Positions 31,846 to 40,389 of a stretch of 64,000 bases of DNA are shown piece by piece (position 1 is the first letter of the stretch; each line of letters opens with the position of its first letter). Made by a program: the position numbers and the translations under genes. The notes under the pieces are model-generated. The model saw only the letters and a program-made list of their open reading frames with translations, had not been told where the DNA came from and ran no database searches. The DNA lies in contig NZ_JAAARM010000006.1 in assembly GCF_009908285.1 (NCBI RefSeq), positions 124,001-188,000 of the forward strand, in the 5' to 3' direction. Origin of the DNA: Pseudomonas sp. Fl4BN1 (GTDB lineage: Bacteria; Pseudomonadota; Gammaproteobacteria; Pseudomonadales; Pseudomonadaceae).

Positions 31846-33115
31846 GCAGAGCCTTGCCCAGCGCATCATCATTGCCTTTGCCTTGATGAGCGCCTTGGTG
31901 GCGGGAGCGTTTGCCATGGGGATCGTGGCGACCGTGCACCTGGTGGAGGAGAAACTCATCTCCGCCGGTTTGGGCGGTGACCTGCAACGCTTGTTGTTGA
32001 TGGATGACATTGCCGACTGGCGCCACCGTCCCGAGCCCGACCAGTTGTTCTACTTCAGCGGTGGGCGCGGTGATTTCGAGTTGCCCAAGGACCTGCGTCA
32101 TCTGGACCCGGGCTTTCATGAGGTCTTTCGCGAGCAACTGTCCTACCACGCGATAGTTGAAGTGGTCGATGGTCGACGCTATGTGCTGCTGCAGGATCAA
32201 AGTGATTTTGAAGAGCGCGAGCGCATTCTGTTCGCCGTGGTACTGGTGGGTTTTGTCCTCAGCCTGGCGCTTGCGGTGTTCCTCGGCTGGATTCTGGCAC
32301 GTCGGGTGATGGCGCCGGTGGTACGTCTGGCACGGCAGGTACGTCATCGCGATCAGTTACTGGGGCTGGCCCCGCCGCTGGCTCCGGATTACGCGGCGGA
32401 CGAGGTCGGTGAGTTGGCCATTGCCTTCGACGCGACCCTGGGGCGCCTGCGTCAGGCGTTGAGTCGCGAGCGGCTGTTTACCAGTGATGTCAGTCACGAA
32501 CTGCGCACACCGCTGATGGTCTTGGCCACTTCCTGCGAGTTGCTCCTGGAAAACCCAGGGCTGGATCTGCGCGGGCGGGCGCAGGTCGAAAGGATTGCCC
32601 GGGCGTGCGAAGAGATGCGTGAGTTGGTACAGACCTTCCTGATGCTGGCGCGAGCCCAGCGGGAAGACGCCAGCATGTCGCCGCAACTGACCCTGAAACA
32701 GGCTGCCAATGACCTGCTGGGAGTGTGGAGCCAATCGATCAATGACAAGGGTATCGAGTTGATCTTTGAGCCCGGTCAACCCGGCGACATGCGCTATAAC
32801 GCAACCTTCCTGCATGCGGTCATGGGCAATCTGCTGCGTAACGCCTTGCACTACACCGAGCGCGGGTTTATTCGCCTTAGCCTGGCACCGGACGGCTTTG
32901 TAGTAGAGGACAGTGGGGTTGGTATTCCCGAGGAAAAACGCGAGGCGATGTTCCAGCCCTTCGTACGTGGTGAAGAACAGCGTGGCGAAGGTTTGGGGCT
33001 TGGATTATCCCTGGTCCAGCGTATTTGCGAGAACCAGGGCTGGAGTGTCAGCCTCAGCACGATGACTCCCAATGGCTGTCGTTTTCACGTGCAACTGCAA
33101 TCGGCCAAGACTTGA
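31835..33115 (+). CDS. colS: Sensor histidine kinase ColS
   Basis: A 426-residue kinase. Two membrane helices (about 10-33 and 133-153) flank a roughly 100-residue periplasmic domain. Just before the second helix is FEERERI, an ExxE-type motif like the metal-sensing motifs reported in ColS. HAMP-like segment, then H-box FTSDVSHELRTPLMVL, N-box and G-boxes (VEDSGVGIPEEKR, GLGLGLSLV). The start at 31835 lies inside colR, so the pair is translationally coupled. Confidence 0.93.
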   Translation: MEFKQSLAQRIIIAFALMSALVAGAFAMGIVATVHLVEEKLISAGLGGDLQRLLLMDDIADWRHRPEPDQLFYFSGGRGDFELPKDLRHLDPGFHEVFREQLSYHAIVEVVDGRRYVLLQDQSDFEERERILFAVVLVGFVLSLALAVFLGWILARRVMAPVVRLARQVRHRDQLLGLAPPLAPDYAADEVGELAIAFDATLGRLRQALSRERLFTSDVSHELRTPLMVLATSCELLLENPGLDLRGRAQVERIARACEEMRELVQTFLMLARAQREDASMSPQLTLKQAANDLLGVWSQSINDKGIELIFEPGQPGDMRYNATFLHAVMGNLLRNALHYTERGFIRLSLAPDGFVVEDSGVGIPEEKREAMFQPFVRGEEQRGEGLGLGLSLVQRICENQGWSVSLSTMTPNGCRFHVQLQSAKT

Positions 33116-33123
33116 TGGATTCC

Positions 33124-33152
33124 ACCTGGCCCCGTTTTACCGGGCCAGGTGC
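33124..33152 (+). terminator. Hairpin between colS and methyltransferase
   Basis: Stem CACCTGGCCC/GGGCCAGGTG (perfect 10 bp), with a short T-rich region after it. It suggests that the next genes have their own promoter. Confidence 0.7.
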
Positions 33153-33310
33153 TTGTCGATTTTTCCAATCAAGTGGCCCCAGGCCACTGTCGACAGGCTG
33201 TAAAACCCTGCAATATTTCTCGGTTGGACGGGACAAAGTTTTCACAAAGGGATGACCTGTGGCTGACATGCCGCTGCCTAAGGTGGCGCTATCAGCAGTA
33301 GGAGATCTTG

Positions 33311-33994
33311 ATGATGGCTACCCCGATCAAGCTGGAATTTTCCGACAAGTACGATGCTCAACATGCTCAGGAATATCTGCTCAAGCATCAGGATGGCCTG
33401 GCGCGTCAGTTGTCGCACAAGCGCGATGAACAATTGGCCCGCGCCGCGCTGGCCCTGGTAGGAGAGCCGGGGCTGGTACTGGACCTGCCATGCGGTGCAG
33501 GTCGTTTCTGGCCGCTGCTGGCCGAAAAGGCCAATCGCGTCATCATCGGTGCGGACAATTCAGCGGCGATGTTGAGCACCGCCACGGTGGCGCAGCCGGC
33601 TGAAGTGCTGAAACGGGTCAAGCCCTTGCAGACATCTGCATTTGCCATCGATTTGCCGGATAACGCCGTGGATTGTATTTTCTCCATGCGCCTGTTGCAT
33701 CACATCGGCGAGGCCGAGCATCGGATGACACTGCTACGGGAGTTTCAGCGGGTGACTCGAGACAGCGTGATCATTTCGCTGTGGGTCGATGGTAATTTCA
33801 AGGCCTGGAAGCGCAAGCGCATGGAGCGCAAGCGACTGTCCGATGTTGGGCTGGAGGGTTACCAGAATCGTTTCGTGTTACCGGCAGCGATGGTAGAAGA
33901 AGAATTCAGGCAAGCCGGTTTTCGTGTCCAGGAGCACTTGGACTTCTTTCCGCTCTACGCCATGTGGCGAGTGTACGTACTACGCAAGAGGTAA
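33311..33994 (+). CDS. Class I SAM-dependent methyltransferase (ColR-linked)
   Basis: A 227-residue protein. SAM-binding motif I is VLDLPCGAGRFWPLL (about 59-73), the acidic residue of motif II lies in VIIGADNSAAML, and motif IV is CIFSMRLLHHIG. Position downstream of colRS corresponds to P. putida orf222/warA, a ColR target. Start is ATG 33311 with AGGAG 6 bp upstream; ATG 33314 is an alternative. A TTTTCAC element at 33239-33245 recalls the end of the ColR box, but the rest does not match well. Confidence 0.85.
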   Translation: MMATPIKLEFSDKYDAQHAQEYLLKHQDGLARQLSHKRDEQLARAALALVGEPGLVLDLPCGAGRFWPLLAEKANRVIIGADNSAAMLSTATVAQPAEVLKRVKPLQTSAFAIDLPDNAVDCIFSMRLLHHIGEAEHRMTLLREFQRVTRDSVIISLWVDGNFKAWKRKRMERKRLSDVGLEGYQNRFVLPAAMVEEEFRQAGFRVQEHLDFFPLYAMWRVYVLRKR

Positions 33995-33998
33995 AAGG

Positions 33999-34712
33999 AT
34001 GGCTGTTGAATGTGCTTCGGAAATGGATGCCGCGCCCTCAGATCGCTTCGAGTACTTCTGGAACAAACAAGGTGAGTGGGTCGAGGAGCCCAATCAGCGT
34101 CGAGGCGGCGAGAGCGGCGTACAGCGAATCCTCAGCACCAGCGGTCGTCTGCTCTACGCCAAGCGGCAGATCGGCCATATTTATCGCAGTTGGCAGCACC
34201 CTTTTGGTCGACCGACGGTTTTGCGCGAGCGGGATGCAATGATGGGTTTGCGTCTGCTCGACGTAGGGGTGCCGGAATTGGTGTTCTGTGGTTCCCGGCG
34301 TGATTCGCAGAATCAATGGCAGGCCTTGCTGGTTACCGCAGCGCTCGATGGTTTTGTCGAGGTCGATACCTGGTATGCCGCCGGTGGGCGCGAGCGCCAT
34401 GGTGAGGCCTTCCATGACCGACTGTTGCAGGCCCTGGCGACGACCCTGGCGCGCATGCACAAGGGCCGCTGGCAGCATGGTTGCCTGTATGCCAAGCATG
34501 TTTTCGTGCGTGTGGATGGCGAAGGCGAGCAGGCTCGGGTGAAGGTTGCCTTGCTGGATTTCGAGAAGTGTCGGCAGCGTCTGAGCAGTCAACGGGCTGC
34601 CGCTCATGACCTCAAGCAGCTGCGCCGCCATTCGTCGTGGAATGGCGCGGATTGGCAAAAGCTCTACTACTTTTATAGAACGGTGTTTGGCAGCTCCATC
34701 AAAGGTTTATAG
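33999..34712 (+). CDS. inaA: InaA-type lipopolysaccharide kinase-like protein
   Basis: A 237-residue kinase-fold protein of the InaA/WaaP group. Visible parts are YAKRQIGHIYRSWQHPFGRP (nucleotide-binding half, Lys), the catalytic-loop region ARMHKGRWQHGCLYAKHVFV and DFEKCRQRL, where Asp fits the metal-binding position. By family it may phosphorylate LPS core or a related glycan. The gene starts 4 bp after the methyltransferase stop with AAAGG before the ATG, so it is in the same operon. Confidence 0.85.
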   Translation: MAVECASEMDAAPSDRFEYFWNKQGEWVEEPNQRRGGESGVQRILSTSGRLLYAKRQIGHIYRSWQHPFGRPTVLRERDAMMGLRLLDVGVPELVFCGSRRDSQNQWQALLVTAALDGFVEVDTWYAAGGRERHGEAFHDRLLQALATTLARMHKGRWQHGCLYAKHVFVRVDGEGEQARVKVALLDFEKCRQRLSSQRAAAHDLKQLRRHSSWNGADWQKLYYFYRTVFGSSIKGL

Positions 34713-34714
34713 CT

Positions 34715-34939
34715 ATGAAGCTAGAAATTGCACGAGGTTTGTTCCTGGCAGGAGCCTTGGCAGTTGCTTCCTTGGCCCTGGTTGTCTGGGAGCAACCACG
34801 AACGCAGGTGCTCAGTGCTGCCCAAGGTGCTCATTGTCCGCTGCCGCGGGTAGCGAAGGCCTCTGTAGCGGCCAAGCCCGATCATGATCTGTTGTTGTTC
34901 ATGTTCGGCATGACACAAGGGTTGAAACCGCAAAGTTGA
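34715..34939 (+). CDS. Small single-pass membrane protein
   Basis: A 74-residue protein starting 2 bp after the inaA stop. It has one N-terminal hydrophobic helix (GLFLAGALAVASLALVVW, about 8-25), followed by a Pro/Ala-rich periplasmic stretch with one Cys (HCPLPRV) and a second weak hydrophobic patch (LLLFMFGM). No family known to me. Tight spacing implies translation with the ColR-linked operon. A terminator follows. Confidence 0.75.
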   Translation: MKLEIARGLFLAGALAVASLALVVWEQPRTQVLSAAQGAHCPLPRVAKASVAAKPDHDLLLFMFGMTQGLKPQS

Positions 34940-34959
34940 AGCCGTATTACTGCCACTTG

Positions 34960-34989
34960 AAGGCCTCGCATCGCGGGGCCTTTTATTTT
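34960..34989 (+). terminator. Terminator of the methyltransferase-inaA operon
   Basis: Stem AAGGCCTCGC/GCGGGGCCTT (one wobble pair) followed by TTATTTT. Confidence 0.88.
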
Positions 34990-35038
34990 CCGCCGTTCAG
35001 GCGCTCACAGTGACCCCAGAAGGCGTGCAAGCAGCGTC

Positions 35039-36139
35039 TCATACCAGATGCAGGTGGTTGTCCCAGAGCCCGGCAGGCAGCTCCAGGGGCTTGGCCACAA
35101 TCGGTGTCTGGCGGCAGTCATAGAAGCGGCAACGACCTTGCCCCGAGGTGACCACGAAACCGTCGGCTACGGCACCAACTCCTGCGCAGTCTGGCAGTGG
35201 CGCGTCGACCCGCACGCTGCCGCTGTCCAGGTCCCAGATGAAGAAGCGATTGCCCCGGGGGGCGGTCAGGGCTACCAGTCGCAGGTCGCTGTGTACCGCG
35301 ACGCTGGCAGTGTAGTGCCCCATGGCTTGCAATTGCTGTTCGGCCACCGGGAAGGCCGCGAAGGGCTGGCCCGGTCGCTTGATCGCCAACAGCTCCGAGG
35401 ACTCATGGGCTGCCCCCATGAATTGTTGGCCGGTGACAATGGTGCCGTCGCTGGCGATACCCATGTGGCGCACGCTGTTCATCTGCTGGGCCAGGGTTTC
35501 CTTGCTCAGCAGCGTACCGTCGCGCTGCATCAACACCAGGCTCGGCGCCATGGCGTCGAGGTTCATCTCCACCCGACTTTCCGCTTCGGTGCGGATACCG
35601 CCGTTGGCTACTACCAGGGTTTCTCCGTCGGGCATCCATGACACCTGATGCGGGCCAACTCCGTGGGTGGACAATTCGCCGCTGTGTACCAGGCGCTCGC
35701 CTTCGAAGCGATAGACGCCCAGCAGGCCACGGCCCGGATCACGGGTGTCGTTCTCGGTGGCGTACAGCCACTGGCCGTCCTTGTGGACCACCGCGTGTCC
35801 GTAGAAGTGCCGGTCGGGCTGTGAGGCCACGGTTTGCAGCAGGGTGCCGTCCCGCAGGTCGATCAAGTAGCTTTCGGTGCCCGGGCGCCGCGCCACGAAC
35901 AAGGCGATCGGCAGGCTTGGGTGATTGATGATGTCGTGGCAACGCTGGCCGACCTGGGTGGCAAACACCTGTTGACCGTCCAGCTGAAAACCGACGGCGT
36001 AGTGTTTGCCATCACCATCGTCCCTGGCCGAAAGCAGCAAGGGCGCTTTGCCCTTTTGCTTGAACAGCGTCCAGCCGCCCAAGGTCACTGCGCTGAGCAG
36101 CAGGCTGCCCAGCGCCAAAGCCTGACGTCGCAGCATCAT
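35039..36139 (-). CDS. DUF1513 periplasmic beta-propeller-like protein
   Basis: A 366-residue exported protein. MLRRQALALGSLLLSAVTLGG is a signal sequence with a twin Arg that could use Tat. The body has repeated blade-like segments (HYAVGFQLDGQQVF, GHAVVHKDGQWLYATENDT, GPHQVSWMPDGETLVVANGG). The final gene of an imelysin/di-heme operon; DUF1513 proteins recur there. Its ATG overlaps the upstream stop in TGATG. Role in iron acquisition is inferred from context only. Confidence 0.88.
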   Translation of the reverse strand: MMLRRQALALGSLLLSAVTLGGWTLFKQKGKAPLLLSARDDGDGKHYAVGFQLDGQQVFATQVGQRCHDIINHPSLPIALFVARRPGTESYLIDLRDGTLLQTVASQPDRHFYGHAVVHKDGQWLYATENDTRDPGRGLLGVYRFEGERLVHSGELSTHGVGPHQVSWMPDGETLVVANGGIRTEAESRVEMNLDAMAPSLVLMQRDGTLLSKETLAQQMNSVRHMGIASDGTIVTGQQFMGAAHESSELLAIKRPGQPFAAFPVAEQQLQAMGHYTASVAVHSDLRLVALTAPRGNRFFIWDLDSGSVRVDAPLPDCAGVGAVADGFVVTSGQGRCRFYDCRQTPIVAKPLELPAGLWDNHLHLV

Positions 36140-37203
36140 CAGTCACCGTCGTTGGCGTTGAAGCCCAGTTGGATGCCCAGCGCCTTGGCCAACTCACCTT
36201 CGTGCAGGCGATGAACCACGTTGAGGCTGTCATACAGATCGTTGAGTTGCTGGCGTCCGGCGTCGTCACCGAGCATTTCGCTCAGCGAGCGTTGGGTGCT
36301 GGCAAAGAGTTTCAGCGACGCGGCGTAGGCGGCGTCGATCTTCTCGGCCAGGGGCTTCTGATCGGCCGACAGCAGGCCGCGCAGGCCTTTGTTATCAACC
36401 CCGGCCCACACGGTCTGGGCGGCGCTGAGGCTGGCCTCCAAACCTTGCAGGGAAGACTGACTGCGCCAGGCATCGGCCTGGAATGGCTGTGGAATGCCCT
36501 TGGTCTGGCGGCCCATTGGCGTGCCGAGTTTCTTCTTCAGGGTATCCAGGGCTGTGACCTGAACCCGCAGCAGATCGGCGATGGCTTCATGGGAGTCGGC
36601 GTAGCGCTGGTTGGGGAACTTGCTCATCTGCGCGAGCATGCCGTCGTTGGTGTTCCAGCTCGACAGGATCTCTTCGGCCAGTTGCTTCTGGCGTTCACCG
36701 ATGGCGGTCAGCAGCGGGCAGTAGCGGGCTTTCTGCGCGCTGTCGGCCATGTCGATCTTGCTGTCGAAGAGGATGTACTCGTAGGCCGACAGGCCCTGGA
36801 CCACGACACTGGACTTGGCCAGGGCGGCGGCGTCGATCTGCGGGTTGGCGGTGACCAACTGCTCGACCTGGCGCCCCACCAGATTTTTCTTGTCCGGCCA
36901 GAACTGCACCTGCCAGGAGCGGTTGCCTTCGGCCAGTGGGCCAATCAGCAGGGGTTGCAACTCGGCCCAGGCTTTTTGCGCGTGGAGGAAGTCGGCACGG
37001 GCGGTGTCCAGGTTTTCCTTGCCTTCGCAGAAGGCCAGGGCGCTGATGGCCAGTTGGCGATCAGCGTCGACCCAGCGGCTGTAGGTCGGCAGGATCACCT
37101 GCTTGGCGATGGCTGCCGAGGTCACCGCTTGTGGATCCTGGGGTGAGCAGGCGCCTAAAGCGAGTGCGGCAAGGCTGGTGAAGAGCAGTTTGGGGCGGAA
37201 CAT
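36139..37203 (-). CDS. Imelysin-family lipoprotein with altered GxHxxE motif
   Basis: A 354-residue lipoprotein; the lipobox LGAC (Cys at 19) follows the hydrophobic signal LLFTSLAALA. Imelysin-like helical domain to the end. Where canonical imelysins have GxHxxE, this one reads GLSAYEYILF, with Ser in place of His. The gene lies 43 bp after the di-heme oxidoreductase and overlaps the DUF1513 gene by 1 nt. Likely in a periplasmic iron or heme handling system. Confidence 0.88.
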   Translation of the reverse strand: MFRPKLLFTSLAALALGACSPQDPQAVTSAAIAKQVILPTYSRWVDADRQLAISALAFCEGKENLDTARADFLHAQKAWAELQPLLIGPLAEGNRSWQVQFWPDKKNLVGRQVEQLVTANPQIDAAALAKSSVVVQGLSAYEYILFDSKIDMADSAQKARYCPLLTAIGERQKQLAEEILSSWNTNDGMLAQMSKFPNQRYADSHEAIADLLRVQVTALDTLKKKLGTPMGRQTKGIPQPFQADAWRSQSSLQGLEASLSAAQTVWAGVDNKGLRGLLSADQKPLAEKIDAAYAASLKLFASTQRSLSEMLGDDAGRQQLNDLYDSLNVVHRLHEGELAKALGIQLGFNANDGD

Positions 37204-37246
37204 GTTCGGGCTCCCTTTATTGTGGAGAAAGCAAATGAGTCGAGCG

Positions 37247-38674
37247 TTATAGAGAATTCAGAAATGCCAGCAACGCAGCGCGCTGTTCGGCATTGAAGGC
37301 CAGTACCTGTTGTTTCGCACCCTCGGCCTCGCCGCCATGCCACAGCACGGCTTCCATCAGATTGCGGGCGCGACCGTCATGGAGGAACTGAGTGTGACCG
37401 CTGACCGTTTCGGTCAGGCCGATGCCCCACAGAGGCGCAGTGCGCCAATCACGACCACTGGCCTTGAACTCGGCGCGGTGGTCGGCCAGGCCTTCACCCA
37501 TGTCATGCAGCAGCAGGTCGCTGTAAGGGCGTATCACTTGGTTGGCCAGTTCGGGTTCCGCGGCATTGGCCGCAGTGGTAAAACGTGGGGTGTGGCAGGA
37601 CTGGCAACCGGCCTGGAAGAACAGGTTCTTGCCGGCCAGGACTGGCGACGAACTGACGTCACGGCGTGCCGGCACTGCGAGGTTGCGGGTGTAGAACAGC
37701 ACCAGGCGCAGGATGTTGTCGCTGACTTCCGCTTCGCCGTCCGGGCCATTGCCATTGGGGGCCTGCTTGCAGGCGTTCTGGGCATCGGTGCAGTCATCGA
37801 AGGGTCTCAGGCTGGTGGTCAGGCCCATATCACCAGAAAACGCGTGAACATTTTGTTGATTGAGGTTGGGTTGCCCGGCTTTCCAGCCAAAGCGCCCGAG
37901 CACGGTCTTCTGTTGCGCATCATCCCAGACCCAGTTGGGTCGTCCGGCAATGGCGTTTTTTGTGCCGGTGCCAGGCTGGGCGTTGGCCAGGATCGCCTCT
38001 TCGGGAATGGCTTCGAGCAGTCCGAGGCCAATCATCGGTGGCGCGACCCGGGCCGAGAATAGCGTGTCCGGGTGCATCGGGCCGTAGCCCAGGTCGGTGA
38101 TCTGCAGTTTCGGTTTACGCAACTCCACCAGGGTGCCGTCCTTGAAACGTACCGGCACCGGGTCGTAGCTCACCCGCACCCGGCCTTCAGGGGCGACCCC
38201 GGGAATGGCCATGTCCTGCAACTGGCCGCCGTATACCGGTTCCGGCAGGACGCCGACTTGCTCGATGAGCTTGGCGTAGGCTGGGTCATTGGGGATCGAC
38301 AGGCGCACCAGCATCGAGACAGCGTTCAGGGCCTGCGCCGTGGGTGGATGCCCGCGACCATCCTTGATGTGGCAGTTCTGGCAGGCGTTGGTATTGAACA
38401 GCGGGCCCAGGCCATCACGAGCGGTGGTGGTGGAGGGCGCGATCACCCAGGGGCTACGGAAGAAGCTGTTGCCAACACTGAAATCCAGGCGTCGGGTGGG
38501 CGCGAGGTTGGCCGAGGGCAGGGAAAAGGCATTGCGATCCGTCTTGTTGACGGTTGTCGTACCGCCGGCGCGGGCTTCTCCAGGTTCGGCCTGGGTAAAG
38601 CGCGGAGCGTCATCGCAGGCACTCAGGCCCAGGGCCATGAACAGAGCGGACCAGCGAAGCGGCAACGAGGGCAT
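37247..38674 (-). CDS. Di-heme oxidoreductase (DUF1111 / thiol oxidoreductase-like) lipoprotein
   Basis: A 475-residue c-type cytochrome. Two CXXCH sites, NACQNCHIKDG (about residue 125) and AGCQSCHTPRF (about 355), bind heme; lipobox LGLSACDD is at the N-terminus. Conserved motifs TRNLAVPARRDV and FLHDGRARNLMEAVLWHGGEA match the family. The start at 38674 (MPSLPLRWSALFMALG) is chosen over an upstream ATG because it starts at the signal peptide. Part of the imelysin operon and possibly a periplasmic iron-oxidising partner, by inference. Confidence 0.92.
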   Translation of the reverse strand: MPSLPLRWSALFMALGLSACDDAPRFTQAEPGEARAGGTTTVNKTDRNAFSLPSANLAPTRRLDFSVGNSFFRSPWVIAPSTTTARDGLGPLFNTNACQNCHIKDGRGHPPTAQALNAVSMLVRLSIPNDPAYAKLIEQVGVLPEPVYGGQLQDMAIPGVAPEGRVRVSYDPVPVRFKDGTLVELRKPKLQITDLGYGPMHPDTLFSARVAPPMIGLGLLEAIPEEAILANAQPGTGTKNAIAGRPNWVWDDAQQKTVLGRFGWKAGQPNLNQQNVHAFSGDMGLTTSLRPFDDCTDAQNACKQAPNGNGPDGEAEVSDNILRLVLFYTRNLAVPARRDVSSSPVLAGKNLFFQAGCQSCHTPRFTTAANAAEPELANQVIRPYSDLLLHDMGEGLADHRAEFKASGRDWRTAPLWGIGLTETVSGHTQFLHDGRARNLMEAVLWHGGEAEGAKQQVLAFNAEQRAALLAFLNSL

Positions 38675-38840
38675 CGGACATCCTGCAAGACGAGCAAAAC
38701 AAGGGTGCAAAGTCTAACAGGGCAGCCTGGATTGAATAAGAGGAATTATCGTTTGGTTTGACCCAGGACAAGCTCGCCGGGGGCTGCGCTGCAAAGGCAA
38801 CGCACACTCCTTGGCCATGGCGAGGGCACGCAGCAGGCAC

Positions 38841-38867
38841 AAAAAAGGCGACCCGAAGGTCGCCTTT
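38841..38867 (-). terminator. Terminator-like hairpin after the first imelysin gene
   Basis: Stem AAAGGCGACC/GGTCGCCTTT, loop CGAA, with an A run reading as T tract on the minus strand. It may limit read-through into the di-heme gene. Confidence 0.85.
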
Positions 38868-38886
38868 CTGCTGGGTGCAAGGCTGA

Positions 38887-40236
38887 TCAGAATTCGTGAT
38901 CGGCGTTGTCCGGGTTCAGGTCGCTGATGCCCAGCTTGCCTGCGGCCTGCTCGATCGAACCGGTCTGCTTGACCAGGGCGGCGATGGCGTCGCGCACGAT
39001 CTGGTTGCCGGATTCGTTGCCTGCAGCGATCAGTTGGTCGTAGTGCTCACCCTTTTTGGCGTGGTCGACCATGACCTGGATCTTGGCTTCGGTAGCCGCC
39101 AGATCGGCTTTCAGGGCAGCGTCGGCGGCCGGATCGGCCTTGGCCACCAGGGACGACAGGCTGGCGCCGCTCATCTTGCTGCCGTCGGTACGGGTGTACT
39201 CGCCCAGGTAGACGTTGCGGATGCCCTTGGCGTCGTAGAAGTGCGAGTTGTGGGTGTTGTCGCTGAAGCAGTCCTGCTCGTCTTCCGGGGAGTTGGCTTC
39301 CAGGGACACCTTCATCCGCTCGCCGGCCAGCTCGCCCAGGGACAGGCTGCCCATGCCGAACAGCATCTTGCGCAGGCCGGTTTCGGCCGGTTCGGCTTCC
39401 AGGGTGGCGCGGTAGTTGTCGGCCACGTCCGGTTTCCAGTTGCCGACCATCTCTTCCAGGTCGTTGACCAGCAGCTGGGTCACGGCTTTCAGGTAGGCAC
39501 GGCGACGATCGTTGTGGCCACCAGTGGCACCGGCACCTTCCAGGTAGTCGGAGGCCGGGCGTGCGCCGGCGCCAGGGCCGGTGCCGTTGAGGTCTTGGCC
39601 CCAGAGCAGGAATTCGATGGCGTGGTAGCCGGTGGCGACGTTGGCCTCGGCCCCGCCCAGCTCATTGAGGCTGGCGAGTTTTTCCGGGGTGATGTCTTTC
39701 ACGTCGATCTTGTCTTCGCCGACCTGGATCTCGGTGTTGGCGATGATGTTGGCGGTGGCGCCGGGGTTGCCCAATGCGTGTTCGTAGCTCTTGTCGACGT
39801 AGTCGATCAGACCCTCGTCCAGCGGCCAGGCGTTCACCTGGCCTTCCCAGTCATCGATGATGGTGTTGCCGAAGCGGAACACTTCGCTCTGCAGGTATGG
39901 CACGCGAGCGGCAACCCAGGCAGCCTTGGCGGCGTTCAGGGTCTCGTCGTTGGGCTTGGCGAGGAAGGCATCGATGGCGCTTTGCAGGGTCTTGGCAGTG
40001 GATTCGGAATCGCTGTAGACGGCAAACACCATGTCGGCGTAATGCGCCACCACGGCCTTGGCGGCAGCCTCGTCGAGCTTGCCGGCAGCATCAGTCGCTG
40101 GGGTGGCGGAGCTGGTGGCCGGGGTCGGCGCTTGAGCGGTAGCCTTGTCGTCTTTGCCTTCGCCACAGCCGGCGAGGGAAATAGCGATGGCCAACAGACT
40201 GGCGGTAGCCAGAGGCATACGAATCATGGCGAACAT
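38887..40236 (-). CDS. icmP: Imelysin-family lipoprotein (IcmP/IrpA type)
   Basis: A 449-residue lipoprotein; signal ASLLAIAISLAGC, then a Thr/Ala/Pro-rich linker (TAQAPTPATSSATPATDAAG) before the imelysin domain. The metal motif GxHxxE is intact in ATGYHAIEFLLWG. A second conserved region, DCFSDNTHNSHFYD, is present. P. aeruginosa IcmP (PA4370) sits in the same place near bifA and sodB. A Fur-like palindrome is 50-74 bp upstream, so iron control is likely. Confidence 0.92.
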   Translation of the reverse strand: MFAMIRMPLATASLLAIAISLAGCGEGKDDKATAQAPTPATSSATPATDAAGKLDEAAAKAVVAHYADMVFAVYSDSESTAKTLQSAIDAFLAKPNDETLNAAKAAWVAARVPYLQSEVFRFGNTIIDDWEGQVNAWPLDEGLIDYVDKSYEHALGNPGATANIIANTEIQVGEDKIDVKDITPEKLASLNELGGAEANVATGYHAIEFLLWGQDLNGTGPGAGARPASDYLEGAGATGGHNDRRRAYLKAVTQLLVNDLEEMVGNWKPDVADNYRATLEAEPAETGLRKMLFGMGSLSLGELAGERMKVSLEANSPEDEQDCFSDNTHNSHFYDAKGIRNVYLGEYTRTDGSKMSGASLSSLVAKADPAADAALKADLAATEAKIQVMVDHAKKGEHYDQLIAAGNESGNQIVRDAIAALVKQTGSIEQAAGKLGISDLNPDNADHEF

Positions 40237-40285
40237 CCTGCTTCGAGAGGGGGGTGGACGGCGCGGGGGCGCGTAAAAGCTGCGA

Positions 40286-40310
40286 CATAATGCGAAAGAT
40301 TTGCATTATG
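40286..40310. promoter_or_regulatory. Fur-like palindrome upstream of icmP
   Basis: CATAATGC-N9-GCATTATG is a perfect inverted repeat; its inner part AATGCGAAAGATTTGCATT resembles Pseudomonas Fur sites. Placed 50 bp before the imelysin start. Confidence 0.65.
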
Positions 40311-40389
40311 TGTAAAGGCTTGTGCCGGTAAATATTTCTTGTTCAACAGGCGATTGCGCTGAGTCAAGGCGGCCAGCGCAATGCCTTTT

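Noticed and set aside
33239..33245. TTTTCAC as ColR box core upstream of the methyltransferase gene
   Set aside because: Only the right half resembles the motif I recall; the left half does not match, so no site is called.
38896..40290. Plus-strand frame of 464 aa, Gly/Val-rich
   Set aside because: Antisense to the icmP imelysin gene.
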